Position numbers and translations under genes: made by a program | Notes under the pieces: generated by a model | Database searches by the model: none | What the model saw: only the letters and a program-made list of their open reading frames with translations | What the model was told of the DNA's origin: nothing | Part shown: positions 48,604 through 57,557 of the stretch, piece by piece | How the letters are laid out: every line of letters begins with the position of its first letter | Numbering within the stretch: the stretch's first letter is position 1 | Source of the DNA: Alkalihalobacillus sp047302405 | Lineage (GTDB): Bacteria > Bacillota > Bacilli > Bacillales > Bacillaceae_D | Assembly: GCF_047302405.1 (NCBI RefSeq) | Contig: NZ_CP154853.1 | Location: 992,001-1,056,000 of the forward strand | Reading direction: 5' to 3' | DNA length: 64,000 nt

Positions 48604-50445
48604 ATGACTGAATATCGTAACGATATAAAAAATATTGCGATTATCGCACACGTTGACCACGGTAAAACGACATTGGTTGATGAATTATTAAAACAATCGG
48701 GTACATTCCGTGTACACGAACAAGTTGAAGAAAGAGCTATGGATTCAAATGCGATTGAAAAAGAGCGCGGGATTACAATCCTTGCTAAAAATACAGCCAT
48801 TAATTACGGGGATACTCGTATTAACATTTTAGATACACCTGGACATGCTGACTTCGGTGGAGAAGTTGAACGTATTATGAAAATGGTAGATGGTGTTTTA
48901 CTTGTTGTTGATGCTTACGAGGGCTGTATGCCACAAACTCGTTTTGTTTTAAAGAAAGCATTAGAGCAAAAGTTAACGCCAATTGTTGTTGTGAATAAAA
49001 TCGATCGTGATTTTGCTCGTCCAACAGAAGTTGTCGATGAAGTAGTTGACTTATTTATTGACCTTGGGGCAGATGAAGACCAATTGGACTTCCCTGTTGT
49101 TTTTGCTTCTGCAATTAATGGAACAGCAAGTTTAAATCATGAAAAACAAGATGAGAATATGGATTCTTTATTCGAAACGATTATCGAAACAATTCCATCA
49201 CCAGTTGATAATAGTCAAGAGCCGTTACAATTCCAAGTGACAATGCTTGATTATAACGATTATTTAGGCCGTGTTGGGATTGGTCGAGTGTTTAGAGGGA
49301 CAATTGAAGTTGGGCAACAAGTAGCTTTAATGAAGCTTGATGGTTCTGTTAAGCAGTTTCGTGTCACAAAAATGTTCGGTTTCTTAGGGTTGAAAAGAAT
49401 TGAAATTACTTCTGCAAAAGCAGGCGATTTAATTGCGGTTTCTGGAATGGAAGAAATCAATGTTGGTGAAACGATTTGTCCAGTTGAGCATCAAGAAGCA
49501 TTGCCGATTTTACGTATTGATGAGCCTACTTTACAGATGACATTCCTTGTAAACAACAGTCCTTTTGCTGGTCGTGAAGGAAAATGGGTAACGAGTCGTA
49601 AATTAGAAGAGCGTTTAACAGCGGAGCTTGAAACAGATGTTAGTTTACGTGTAGACAATACAGACTCTCCTGATGTTTGGATCGTTTCAGGGCGTGGAGA
49701 GCTTCACTTGTCGATTTTAATTGAAAACATGCGTCGTGAAGGATTTGAATTACAAGTTTCTAAACCAGAAGTAATCATCCGTGACGTTGATGGTGTTCGT
49801 TCTGAGCCTGTTGAACGTGTGCAAATTGATGTTCCTGAAGAGTACACTGGTGCTGTAATGGAATCATTGGGTGAGCGTAAAGGTGAGATGACGAATATGA
49901 CAAACTCTGGTAATGGTCAAGTTCGACTAGAGTTTATGGTTCCTGCTCGTGGCCTTATCGGTTACACGACAGAGTTCTTAACCCAAACACGTGGTTATGG
50001 AATTATTAATCACTCCTTTGATAGCTACCAGCCAATGGCCGCTGGTCAAGTTGGTGGACGTCGTCAAGGGGTTCTTGTTTCAATGGAAACAGGGAAAGCG
50101 AGCCAATACGGAATTATGCAAGTAGAGGATCGTGGGACGATTTTTATCGAGCCAGGAACAGAAATCTACGAAGGTATGATCGTTGGAGAGCATACGCGTG
50201 AAAATGATTTAACCGTAAACGTAACAAAAATGAAAGCTCAAACAAACGTTCGTTCCGCAACAAAGGATCAAACTGTTACGATGAAAAAACCAAGAATCAT
50301 GACTTTAGAAGAAGCGCTTGAGTATTTAAATGAAGATGAATATTGCGAGTTAACACCTGAATCGATTCGTTTACGTAAAAAGATTTTAAATAAATCAGAA
50401 CGTGAACGAGTGGAAAAGCGTAAAAAGCTATCACAACAATCATAA
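48604..50445 (+). CDS. typA: Ribosome-associated GTPase TypA/BipA
   Basis: 613-residue translational GTPase of the EF-G type acting in ribosome assembly, important at low temperature. G1 AHVDHGKTT, G2 RGITI, G3 DTPGHADF and G4 NKIDR are present, followed by the beta-barrel, domains III and V and the BipA C-terminal domain (QVGGRRQGVLVSME). The ATG at 48604 follows AAGGAGAG; the frame from TTG 48601 is not needed. An extended -10 (TGATATACT) is at ~48563. Confidence 0.97.
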   Translation: MTEYRNDIKNIAIIAHVDHGKTTLVDELLKQSGTFRVHEQVEERAMDSNAIEKERGITILAKNTAINYGDTRINILDTPGHADFGGEVERIMKMVDGVLLVVDAYEGCMPQTRFVLKKALEQKLTPIVVVNKIDRDFARPTEVVDEVVDLFIDLGADEDQLDFPVVFASAINGTASLNHEKQDENMDSLFETIIETIPSPVDNSQEPLQFQVTMLDYNDYLGRVGIGRVFRGTIEVGQQVALMKLDGSVKQFRVTKMFGFLGLKRIEITSAKAGDLIAVSGMEEINVGETICPVEHQEALPILRIDEPTLQMTFLVNNSPFAGREGKWVTSRKLEERLTAELETDVSLRVDNTDSPDVWIVSGRGELHLSILIENMRREGFELQVSKPEVIIRDVDGVRSEPVERVQIDVPEEYTGAVMESLGERKGEMTNMTNSGNGQVRLEFMVPARGLIGYTTEFLTQTRGYGIINHSFDSYQPMAAGQVGGRRQGVLVSMETGKASQYGIMQVEDRGTIFIEPGTEIYEGMIVGEHTRENDLTVNVTKMKAQTNVRSATKDQTVTMKKPRIMTLEEALEYLNEDEYCELTPESIRLRKKILNKSERERVEKRKKLSQQS

Positions 50446-50488
50446 TAACGGTTGTAATAGCAAGGTTTTGAAAGGATGATACAAAGTA

Positions 50489-50818
50489 ATGGAACACTCA
50501 TTTACACAAGAGGAACTTGAAGGTTATTCGTGGTTAATGAGGGCGTCTGCTGAAAATCCTTGGAATGGTTTTTGGGCTTTCCTCGCCATTGTTGCCCTAG
50601 CAGTAATCGTCTTTAATTTAGGGTTTGCAAGGAAATTACCTGTGTTAAAAATGGTCGTCATTTACATTTTATTAGTGATTGGTTGTTTCGTTTTATGGTT
50701 TCTAGAATTTCTTTTTGGGGCACCAATGATTATCGTGTTAATCATATCGGCTGTTGTGTTAGGAGCTTATCGTTATCGCCTTTACCGTCACCGTCAAGAA
50801 GAGAAAAAAGAAGCCTAA
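50489..50818 (+). CDS. ylaH: YlaH-like membrane protein
   Basis: 109-residue protein with three hydrophobic segments and a basic C-terminal tail (RYRLYRHRQEEKKEA). Matches YlaH, the gene following typA in B. subtilis. AAAGGAT is the ribosome binding site. Function unknown. Ends with a terminator shared with the convergent ylaI. Confidence 0.87.
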   Translation: MEHSFTQEELEGYSWLMRASAENPWNGFWAFLAIVALAVIVFNLGFARKLPVLKMVVIYILLVIGCFVLWFLEFLFGAPMIIVLIISAVVLGAYRYRLYRHRQEEKKEA

Positions 50819-50822
50819 TAAA

Positions 50823-50864
50823 AAAAGAGAGCGAGTGGAGTTAAATCCATTCGCTCTCTTTTTC
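50823..50864. terminator. Terminator after ylaH, overlapping the ylaI 3' end
   Basis: AAAGAGAGCGAGTGGA / TCCATTCGCTCTCTTTTT. The right half lies in the last codons of ylaI. Confidence 0.93.
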
Positions 50865-51044
50865 TTTTGAGTTTCTTAAAATAAATGACCCCGTTGATTT
50901 ACGTTCATTAGTGCGAAGTGTAATTCTTTCTTGGCACGAATCGCACATATACGTATGAATGGGGCGGTTCCTCAGTCTTTTAGCAATTAAAATATGATCA
51001 TCAATTTTATCGATTTTATCACATAAAACACATTTAACACGCAC
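50841..51044 (-). CDS. ylaI: Zinc-ribbon protein YlaI (DUF2197)
   Basis: 67-residue soluble protein with two CxxC pairs (VKCVLCDKID and YMCDSCQERI) forming a zinc ribbon. Matches YlaI; a GTG at 51044 follows GGAGTG with 7-base spacing and yields the usual start (MRVKCVLCDK). The upstream extension to 51107 is not supported. Its C-terminus is coded within the ylaH terminator stem. Function unknown; perhaps nucleic-acid or protein binding. Confidence 0.87.
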   Translation of the reverse strand: MRVKCVLCDKIDKIDDHILIAKRLRNRPIHTYMCDSCQERITLRTNERKSTGSFILRNSKEKESEWI

Positions 51045-51641
51045 GATTTTCACTCCATTTCGGTCATACTTATCTATTGATTTCCAGAGTTTCTTTATGA
51101 TATACATTGTTGAAATCTTAAATCATATATTAATCCTTATAATTAGTGTAACTTTTTTTCTTTTAAAAGAAAATGGATTTTCAAAATAAAAGTCTGTTTT
51201 CTAAAAGGAGTGTTATTTTTTGTGAATGATTACATTTAACAATGGCCAGAGTTGAGTGAAACGAGCCGTCGCGTTTTATTGGTTTTCGAGAATTATTCGC
51301 ACCGTAATTCCGGTAATGGAGCTATTTCATTACCAATCGCTGATTATACGCACCATAAATCCACCAACAAACCAATTTCATGACCAATCAGTGACATCAG
51401 TTGTACGAGATAAATTTAATAAAAAGCTAGTTAACTTTAGGTAAAGCAATAACAGGAAATCTTAGTGTTTACTAATTTTTTGTCGTTTATTTTTATTTTT
51501 CATTCGATATCTCGTCTATCTTTCTTTTTCGTTTCATACATTCATTAATAAGAGGACTAAGCTATGTTTCATGGACATAATTGTTCATTATGCATATTTT
51601 ATAATAAAGGCATGTGAAACGAACTTCAGTCAGGAGGCGGA
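51045..51641 (+). other. Gene-free region before phoH
   Basis: About 600 bases. Holds the direct repeat at 51292-51393 and no supported gene. A frame at 51256-51444 covers the repeat and is not credible. Confidence 0.5.
51292..51393 (+). repeat. Two tandem 51-bp repeats
   Basis: ATTATTCGCACCGTAATTCC...ATTTCATTACCAATCGCTGA and ATTATACGCACCATAAATCC...ATTTCATGACCAATCAGTGA, period 51, ~75% alike. Conserved cores CGCACC, TCC and ATTTCAT-ACCAATC suggest a short dispersed repeat. Confidence 0.75.
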
Positions 51642-52973
51642 ATGTTGAAAAAAATCTACGTCTTGGATACAAACGTGCTCTTACAAGACCCACATTCCAT
51701 TTATTCTTTTATGGATAATGAGATTGTGATCCCCGCTATTGTTTTAGAAGAGGTTGATTCCAAAAAAAGAAATATGGATGAAGTAGGTCGCAATGCAAGG
51801 CATTTTTCGAAAATGATTGATAAATTACGAGATAAAGGAAGGCTCCATGAAGGAATAAAATTAGAAGAAACGGGTGGTTCGCTTAGGGTCGAATTAAATC
51901 ACCGTTCATTTGAAAGAATGAAAGGCTCTTTTGCTGAAATGTCTAATGATAATCGGATTATTGCGGTTGCCTTAAATTTAACCGTTGAGGAAAAACAAAC
52001 GAGCAACAGACAAGTCATCTTAGTAAGTAAGGATGCCTTAGTTCGGGTTAAAGCAGACGCACTAGGCATCGTTGCTGAGGATTTTTTAAGTGACAGAGTC
52101 GTTGAACATGATTCTGTCTATCGCGGATATGTCGAAAAGTATGTGGATGCTGATATGATCAAGAGCTTTTTTCAAAATGGATATTTACCTGTTCAAGTGT
52201 TTGATCGGCATAGTTTTTACCCGCATCAGTTTATTATTATGAAAGATGCCTTAGGGAGCTCGAGTTCAGCACTTGGAAAGGTGGATGAGGATGGGAAGTT
52301 CATAAAACCATTTATTCAAGATTCCGAGCAAGTTTGGGGCATTCGGCCACGAAATGTTCAACAAAGAATGGCCTTTGAATTACTTTTAAGAGAAGATATT
52401 CATTTAGTGACGATGGTTGGAAAGGCTGGAACGGGTAAAACATTACTGTCGCTTGCAGCAGGACTTATGCAAACAGAAGACTTAGGGTGTTACACAAAAT
52501 TAGTTGTTGCTCGTCCAGTTGTCCCAATGGGCAAGGATATAGGTTTTTTACCAGGAGAAAAGGAAGAAAAGCTCCGCCCTTGGATGCAACCTATTTACGA
52601 TAATTTAGAGTATTTGTTCAATACAAAAAAACCAGGGGAACTCGATCAAATTTTGGCAGGAATGGGCTCGATACAAGTAGAGGCGTTGACGTATATTCGT
52701 GGAAGAAGTATTCCTGACCAACTGATTATTATTGATGAAGCTCAAAATTTAACTAAACATGAAGTGAAAACGATTATTACCCGTGTCGGGGAGCGTAGTA
52801 AAATCATTTTAATGGGAGATCCACAACAAATCGATCATCCTTATTTAGATGAATTTAACAACGGTTTAACGTATGTTGTTGAAAAATTTAAAGATCAAAG
52901 CGTCAGTGGTCATATTAAGCTTGTGAAAGGAGAACGATCTGGTTTAGCCCAATTGGCAGCTGATTTACTTTAA
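51642..52973 (+). CDS. ylaK: PIN-PhoH ATPase/RNase (YlaK family)
   Basis: 443-residue fusion: N-terminal PIN nuclease domain (VLDTNVLLQDP with catalytic Asp, VLEEVDSKK, NDNRIIAVAL) followed by a PhoH-type ATPase with Walker A GKAGTGKTLL and Walker B IIIDEAQN. This is the PhoH2 architecture of B. subtilis YlaK, an RNA-unwinding and cleaving enzyme. AGGAGGCGG precedes the ATG at 51642. Cytoplasmic; RNA target unknown. Ends at the bidirectional terminator at 52984. Confidence 0.93.
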   Translation: MLKKIYVLDTNVLLQDPHSIYSFMDNEIVIPAIVLEEVDSKKRNMDEVGRNARHFSKMIDKLRDKGRLHEGIKLEETGGSLRVELNHRSFERMKGSFAEMSNDNRIIAVALNLTVEEKQTSNRQVILVSKDALVRVKADALGIVAEDFLSDRVVEHDSVYRGYVEKYVDADMIKSFFQNGYLPVQVFDRHSFYPHQFIIMKDALGSSSSALGKVDEDGKFIKPFIQDSEQVWGIRPRNVQQRMAFELLLREDIHLVTMVGKAGTGKTLLSLAAGLMQTEDLGCYTKLVVARPVVPMGKDIGFLPGEKEEKLRPWMQPIYDNLEYLFNTKKPGELDQILAGMGSIQVEALTYIRGRSIPDQLIIIDEAQNLTKHEVKTIITRVGERSKIILMGDPQQIDHPYLDEFNNGLTYVVEKFKDQSVSGHIKLVKGERSGLAQLAADLL

Positions 52974-52983
52974 GAAGGAAAGG

Positions 52984-53020
52984 AAAACTAGTGAAGTCGT
53001 AAATGGACCTCACTAGTTTT
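52984..53020. terminator. Bidirectional terminator
   Basis: AAAACTAGTGA / TCACTAGTTTT, between convergent phoH2 and ylaL. Confidence 0.85.
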
Positions 53021-53030
53021 GTTCGTATTT

Positions 53031-53558
53031 TCAAGATTCATTTTCTGAGATGAACATCTTAATTTCACTAACTTCCTTAATTGGTGAGTCAAGATTCGTA
53101 CCATCTCCATGATATAAGTGAATCGGTCCATCCTCTTTTAGCGGTTGCCCTTCTTTTGAAAAACCAGCAATTAATTTACGAGCAACTTCGAAGTCATAAG
53201 TAAATTCTTTCCCTGATTTGGTCATAATCTTAACTTTGTTTACGGTTTCCTTCGGGTTTGTATGTAGAAGAAATGGTTCAAGTGGCATGCCATATGATAA
53301 ATTTAAAAGTTCTTTTTTGTTATATATTATTTTATTTCCGTTGGCATTAGGGTTTGGCGCCTCACTGCCTTCAATGATTTCCTTGTCCCATTGAGCAGAA
53401 ATCGCTTTACGGTAGGCAATTTCAGGGTCTTCTACTTCTTTTTTTTCTGTAAAAAAAGTATTTAAATCAACTTTTCTTTCATCAAAAATCCAAACAGATG
53501 GGTCGATTGTCAAAGGATGTTCAACCTCTCCAGTTATAAAAAAAATAAACTCATCCAT
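53031..53558 (-). CDS. ylaL: Conserved hypothetical protein YlaL
   Basis: 175-residue soluble protein, rich in Asp/Glu/Lys, with MDEFIFFITGEVEHPLTIDP at the start and KVKIMTKSGKEFTYDFEVARKLIAGF in the middle. It matches the gene between ylaK and the glutaminase in B. subtilis. ATG at 53558 has GGAGG 9 bases upstream; the frame from 53609 extends into non-coding sequence. Function is unknown. Confidence 0.8.
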   Translation of the reverse strand: MDEFIFFITGEVEHPLTIDPSVWIFDERKVDLNTFFTEKKEVEDPEIAYRKAISAQWDKEIIEGSEAPNPNANGNKIIYNKKELLNLSYGMPLEPFLLHTNPKETVNKVKIMTKSGKEFTYDFEVARKLIAGFSKEGQPLKEDGPIHLYHGDGTNLDSPIKEVSEIKMFISENES

Positions 53559-53717
53559 GTTGTAAAACCTCCATTTAAATAACTTATACAAATAACGAGA
53601 AGAAATCATAAATCCTTGTTTAGAAAAAAGCGATAAAGATTATCCTATTAAAGTATAAAGATCTTTTGACACTTTGTCACATATGGAAAGTTAGGTTTTA
53701 TAGAAAGGGTGAATCAT

Positions 53718-54644
53718 TTGATTTGTAAAGGTCAGTCTGAATTAGATGAAATGGTCAAGCAGGCACAAAAATCGACGATAAATGGAAAGGTCGCTAATTA
53801 TATACCTGCGTTAGCCAAAGCAGAGCGGGATGTATTGGCTGTTTCCATTTTTGATGGAGCTGATCTTTGTTTTGTTGCCGGAAACAGTGAAGAGAGGTTT
53901 ACATTACAAAGTGCCTCAAAAGTGATTACGCTTGCCCTTGCTTTAATAGATTGTGGTGAGGATAAAGTATTTAAAAAAGTCGGAATGGAGCCAACAGGTG
54001 ACCCGTTTAATTCTATTTCTAAATTGGAAACACAAATTCCATCAAAACCATTAAATCCAATGATTAATGCAGGTGCACTAGCAGTTAGTTCGTTAATAAA
54101 GGGGAGAACAGCTGATGAAAAACTTCAATATTTATTAGCTTTTATTCATAAATTAAGTGGAAATAATAAGATTACTTACAATCAAGAAGTGGCTCAATCA
54201 GAATTTGAATCAGCAGATTTAAACCGAGCATTAGCATATTTTCTTAAACAACATCATATTATCGATGGAGATGTAAATGAGCTCATTGATTTTTATACAA
54301 AACAATGTGCGATTGAATTAACGTGTAATGACTTGGCACGTATCGGTTATGTGTTAGCTAATGAGGGAAGGTGTGCAGATGGTCAAGAAGTCATTCCTTT
54401 TGAAATTGCAAGACTGGTCAAAACCTTTATGGTTACTTGTGGCATGTACAATGCATCTGGTGAGTTCGCCATCAAAGTAGGTATCCCTGCCAAGAGTGGT
54501 GTCTCTGGATGCATTCTAGGTGCGGTTCCGAATCGACTAGGAATTGGGATATATGGCCCAGCGTTAGATGAAAAAGGAAATAGTGTTGCGGGAATGAAGT
54601 TACTAGAGTTGTTAGCGGAGCATTATCGTTTGAGTATCTTCTAA
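53718..54644 (+). CDS. glsA: Glutaminase
   Basis: 308-residue serine-dependent beta-lactamase-fold glutaminase giving glutamate and ammonia. SASKVITLAL supplies the SxxK serine-lysine pair, with NPMINAGALAVSS and GVSGCILGAVPNRLGIGIYGP as further family signatures. It matches YlaM (GlsA2). The start is TTG at 53718 with AAAGGGTGA upstream; the GTG at 53709 lies within that site. Cytoplasmic. It could serve nitrogen supply or pH homeostasis; the latter is speculation. Confidence 0.93.
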   Translation: MICKGQSELDEMVKQAQKSTINGKVANYIPALAKAERDVLAVSIFDGADLCFVAGNSEERFTLQSASKVITLALALIDCGEDKVFKKVGMEPTGDPFNSISKLETQIPSKPLNPMINAGALAVSSLIKGRTADEKLQYLLAFIHKLSGNNKITYNQEVAQSEFESADLNRALAYFLKQHHIIDGDVNELIDFYTKQCAIELTCNDLARIGYVLANEGRCADGQEVIPFEIARLVKTFMVTCGMYNASGEFAIKVGIPAKSGVSGCILGAVPNRLGIGIYGPALDEKGNSVAGMKLLELLAEHYRLSIF

Positions 54645-54758
54645 AAGGGAAATTTTTCATTGCAGATTATTGGATGAAAGCACTAAAAAGATTGCATTTT
54701 TTTTATAAAAAAGATAGTATTAATATTAAGGATACTTAGAGCATGAGGAGGGGACAAC

Positions 54759-55040
54759 ATGTCAACAGAAATGATGACAGGTCAAAATGAAAAAGCCTTT
54801 GCCCTTCTGAAATCCGATGCGGAAAAAATCCGCCAGCTGATTGAAGTGCAGATGGAGAATTTAACAATGCCTCAATGCCCCCTTTACGAAGAGGTTTTGG
54901 ATACACAGATGTTTGGTCTTTCGCGAGAAATTGACTTTGCGATCCGCCTTGAATTAGTAGAGGAAGAGAAAGGCAAACAGCTTTTAGTAGAATTAGAGCG
55001 CAAGCTAGCTGCTCTTCACGAAGCGTCATTACGCAAATAA
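54759..55040 (+). CDS. ylaN: YlaN family protein (iron-dependent Fur partner)
   Basis: 93-residue helical protein matching YlaN/DUF1507. FALLKSDAEKIRQLIEVQMENL and DTQMFGLSREIDFAIRLELV are typical. In B. subtilis YlaN is essential at low iron and binds Fur to relieve repression. GAGGAGGGG precedes the ATG. Own terminator follows. Confidence 0.92.
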   Translation: MSTEMMTGQNEKAFALLKSDAEKIRQLIEVQMENLTMPQCPLYEEVLDTQMFGLSREIDFAIRLELVEEEKGKQLLVELERKLAALHEASLRK

Positions 55041-55073
55041 AAATCAAGCTTAAATAGGCTTGATTTTTTTTTA
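55041..55073 (+). terminator. Rho-independent terminator after ylaN
   Basis: AATCAAGC / GCTTGATT with a T8 run. Confidence 0.9.
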
Positions 55074-55268
55074 TGAGAAAATAATCAAAGTCGACAAGCT
55101 ATTTTTGTATTTGAGAGAGGAGTGCTAGGTCGACGAAGCGGAAGAGCTATTTCTATTAGAAGACGATAACCGAACAAAGCAGATGACACTTACGAGGCAA
55201 AGAAAAAGGTCATGTGGAGCTCGGACGCATCGCCCTCGCCCGAAAAACATAGATATATCTATGTTCAT

Positions 55269-55307
55269 AAAAAAAGTTCGAGAAGACAAAACTTCTCGAA
55301 CTTTTTT
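55269..55307. terminator. Bidirectional hairpin after ctaA
   Basis: AGTTCGAGAAG / CTTCTCGAACT with A and T runs on both sides; minus-strand terminator of ctaA. Confidence 0.9.
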
Positions 55308-55331
55308 CGGTTTAAGGGCCTCTTCTTCTTT

Positions 55332-56234
55332 TTATTTTATTGATTTTTCTCTCGTTAAAATTAACATCATATACGAAAGAGTGGTAAATAATAAAGAGAC
55401 GATTAGTGCATGCATTAATCCAACCGTTAGCGAGTTTTGTGTAAAGACAACGGAAACTCCACTAAAGATTTGAAGGAGGACAAATAAAACAGAAATGATA
55501 CTAGACCATAATAGCACCAGCTGATTGCGATATTTAGCAATTGTCCAAATCAATAAAATGATAAGGAAGACGAATAATAGGATTCCAACGACGCGGTGAA
55601 AATAATGGGAGCCAACGGGTCCTTCTAAGCCCGGAAACCACATGCCATTACATTGAGGGAAACCACTACATGCTAAGGTTGCCTTGGTGTGTTTAACGTA
55701 AGCGCCGGAATAAATAACGGCATAACAATAGGAAAGCACAAAGAATACATAATATTTAAAGCCTTTTGTTACCTTTGGAGCTATTCGTATTCCTTTTGGA
55801 TTATCTTCAAAGGCGAGTATCGTCAGTATGACAACAGATGCGAGAGACATTGCCGATATGCCGAAATGAAGGGCAAGAATAGCATGAGATTGTCCGAACA
55901 CAACCGCACCAGCACCAAGTAATCCTTGGAAGACAATAAGAATAAAGGCGAGAATCGAAAAAAGTCTTGCTTCACGGATGTGTGATAGTTTTTTCCAGGA
56001 CCACATGGCCAAGATAAGAATCATAATACCGACAAGGCCGGCCACAATTCGGTGACTATATTCAATTATTGTTTCAATTTCTGGACTAGTGGGAATAACT
56101 TCACCAAAACAAAGTGGCCAAGTAGCTCCACAGCCCTCTCCTGAATCCGTTTTCGTAACCGTAGCACCTTGTAATAAAACGATTAGAACACCGATAGAAG
56201 TAATAATGCCATAAAATTTTAAAGCTTTATGCAT
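55332..56234 (-). CDS. ctaA: Heme A synthase
   Basis: 300-residue membrane enzyme oxidising heme O to heme A for cytochrome oxidase. Eight membrane segments, the disulfide pair in CGATWPLC (extracellular loop 1), EYSHR and other His ligands of the two heme sites. Matches B. subtilis CtaA. ATG at 56234 is preferred over the frame start at 56333. It is divergent from ctaB, so the two share the 56235-56522 regulatory region. The ftsW and pycA genes that lie between ylaN and ctaA in B. subtilis are absent here. Confidence 0.95.
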   Translation of the reverse strand: MHKALKFYGIITSIGVLIVLLQGATVTKTDSGEGCGATWPLCFGEVIPTSPEIETIIEYSHRIVAGLVGIMILILAMWSWKKLSHIREARLFSILAFILIVFQGLLGAGAVVFGQSHAILALHFGISAMSLASVVILTILAFEDNPKGIRIAPKVTKGFKYYVFFVLSYCYAVIYSGAYVKHTKATLACSGFPQCNGMWFPGLEGPVGSHYFHRVVGILLFVFLIILLIWTIAKYRNQLVLLWSSIISVLFVLLQIFSGVSVVFTQNSLTVGLMHALIVSLLFTTLSYMMLILTREKSIK

Positions 56235-56376
56235 TGAATTCACCAAACCTTCTATAAAATTGTTAAGAATTATGCTAAAGTTAGCAATGGAATATTTAAG
56301 TAACATCCTTGATCTTAAGAATAATCTGATCAAATGTCAATTTCGTCTCTTGTGTCAATTTTAGGAACATCTTAAA

Positions 56377-56440
56377 TGTGAAGAATCTGTGAAAGTCATT
56401 AATTTGATGAAAGATAATCAAATTTGAGATATAATGTGAA
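56377..56440. promoter_or_regulatory. Tandem TGTGAA motifs in the ctaA-ctaB promoter region
   Basis: TGTGAA at 56377-56382 and 56388-56393 (11 bases, one helical turn) and again at 56435-56440, beside TATAAT at 56430-56435. These resemble ResD half sites (TTTGTGAAT), known to control ctaA in B. subtilis. Weak evidence. Confidence 0.4.
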
Positions 56441-56522
56441 TGTGTTTTGCAAAGAAACACGAAATAACGATGATTTAATTGAATATACGTTGTTTCTCAT
56501 ATGGATGAGGAGGTGAAACTTG

Positions 56523-57458
56523 ATGAATAAGACCGATACGATTGTAAAACCAAATGAGGCACTGGCTGGTCATGATTCATCAGTTGCTGTTAGCCAGCAA
56601 AATTCATGGAAAGATTATTTAGTTTTAGCTAAGCAAGGGATTGTAACGTCAAATTTAATTACAACGTTTACAGGAATCTTCTTAGCTGCTATTTATACAA
56701 GTACTGGGCTTGGTGCTAACATACCAGCAGCTATTTTTGCATTATTAGGATCGGGACTCGTTATGGCTGGTGCATGTACGTTTAATAACTACATAGACCG
56801 TGATATCGATCCTATTATGGAAAGAACAAAAGATCGTCCTTCAGTAAATGGCCGTTTTACTGGGAAGCATATTTTAACTGTAGGGGCGATACAATCGATT
56901 TTAGGGATGATATTCCTTTCATTAACAACCCCAACTGCAGCTGTTATAGGTGCGATTGGCTTGTTTATTTATGTCGTCCTCTATTCAATGTGGACAAAGC
57001 GTACAACGACATTAAATACGATTGTCGGAAGCTTTTCAGGTGCCGTACCGCCATTAATTGGTTGGGCTGCTATTGATGGAGGCTTACATATGTATGCTTG
57101 GCTGTTATTTTTTATTATGTTCTTTTGGCAGCCACCACACTTTTTAGCTCTAGCAATGAAACGGGTTGAAGAATATCGGGCAGCTGGCATTCCGATGTTA
57201 CCAGTAGTTGCAGGGTTTGATATGACGAAGCGGCAAATGGTCATTTATGTAGCCGCATTATTACCAGTATCATTATTACTTTATCCTTTCGGTGTTGTTT
57301 ATACCGTCATTGCCACTTTACTTGGAGTTGGTTGGTTAGCTTTAGGTTTAGCTGGATTTAAAATGAAGGATGATATGAAATGGGCGAGACTGATGTTTGT
57401 CTACTCTCTCAATTATTTAACCATTTTATTTGTGCTTATGGTTATTGTTCACCTATAA
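56523..57458 (+). CDS. ctaB: Protoheme IX farnesyltransferase (heme O synthase)
   Basis: 311-residue prenyltransferase of the UbiA family with nine membrane segments, converting heme B to heme O. Two Asp-rich sites: NNYIDRDIDPIMERTKDRP and the later YRAAGIPMLP-type loop. Start at 56523 follows GGAGGTGA. First gene of ctaBCDEF; supplies heme O to CtaA and the oxidase. Confidence 0.95.
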   Translation: MNKTDTIVKPNEALAGHDSSVAVSQQNSWKDYLVLAKQGIVTSNLITTFTGIFLAAIYTSTGLGANIPAAIFALLGSGLVMAGACTFNNYIDRDIDPIMERTKDRPSVNGRFTGKHILTVGAIQSILGMIFLSLTTPTAAVIGAIGLFIYVVLYSMWTKRTTTLNTIVGSFSGAVPPLIGWAAIDGGLHMYAWLLFFIMFFWQPPHFLALAMKRVEEYRAAGIPMLPVVAGFDMTKRQMVIYVAALLPVSLLLYPFGVVYTVIATLLGVGWLALGLAGFKMKDDMKWARLMFVYSLNYLTILFVLMVIVHL

Positions 57459-57557
57459 GATTGTGTTCATAGAACTTACGATTAAGGTGAATAATGATTA
57501 TAAATATATATTATGTAGTTATGTGACTACTTGAAGAAAGTGAGGTTGGTTTAACAG

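Noticed and set aside
51256..51444. 62-codon frame over the 51-bp repeats
   Set aside because: Covers the repeat, lacks a ribosome binding site and has no protein features.
55183..55473. 96-codon plus-strand frame over the ctaA 3' end
   Set aside because: Crosses a terminator hairpin and lies antisense to ctaA; no ribosome binding site.
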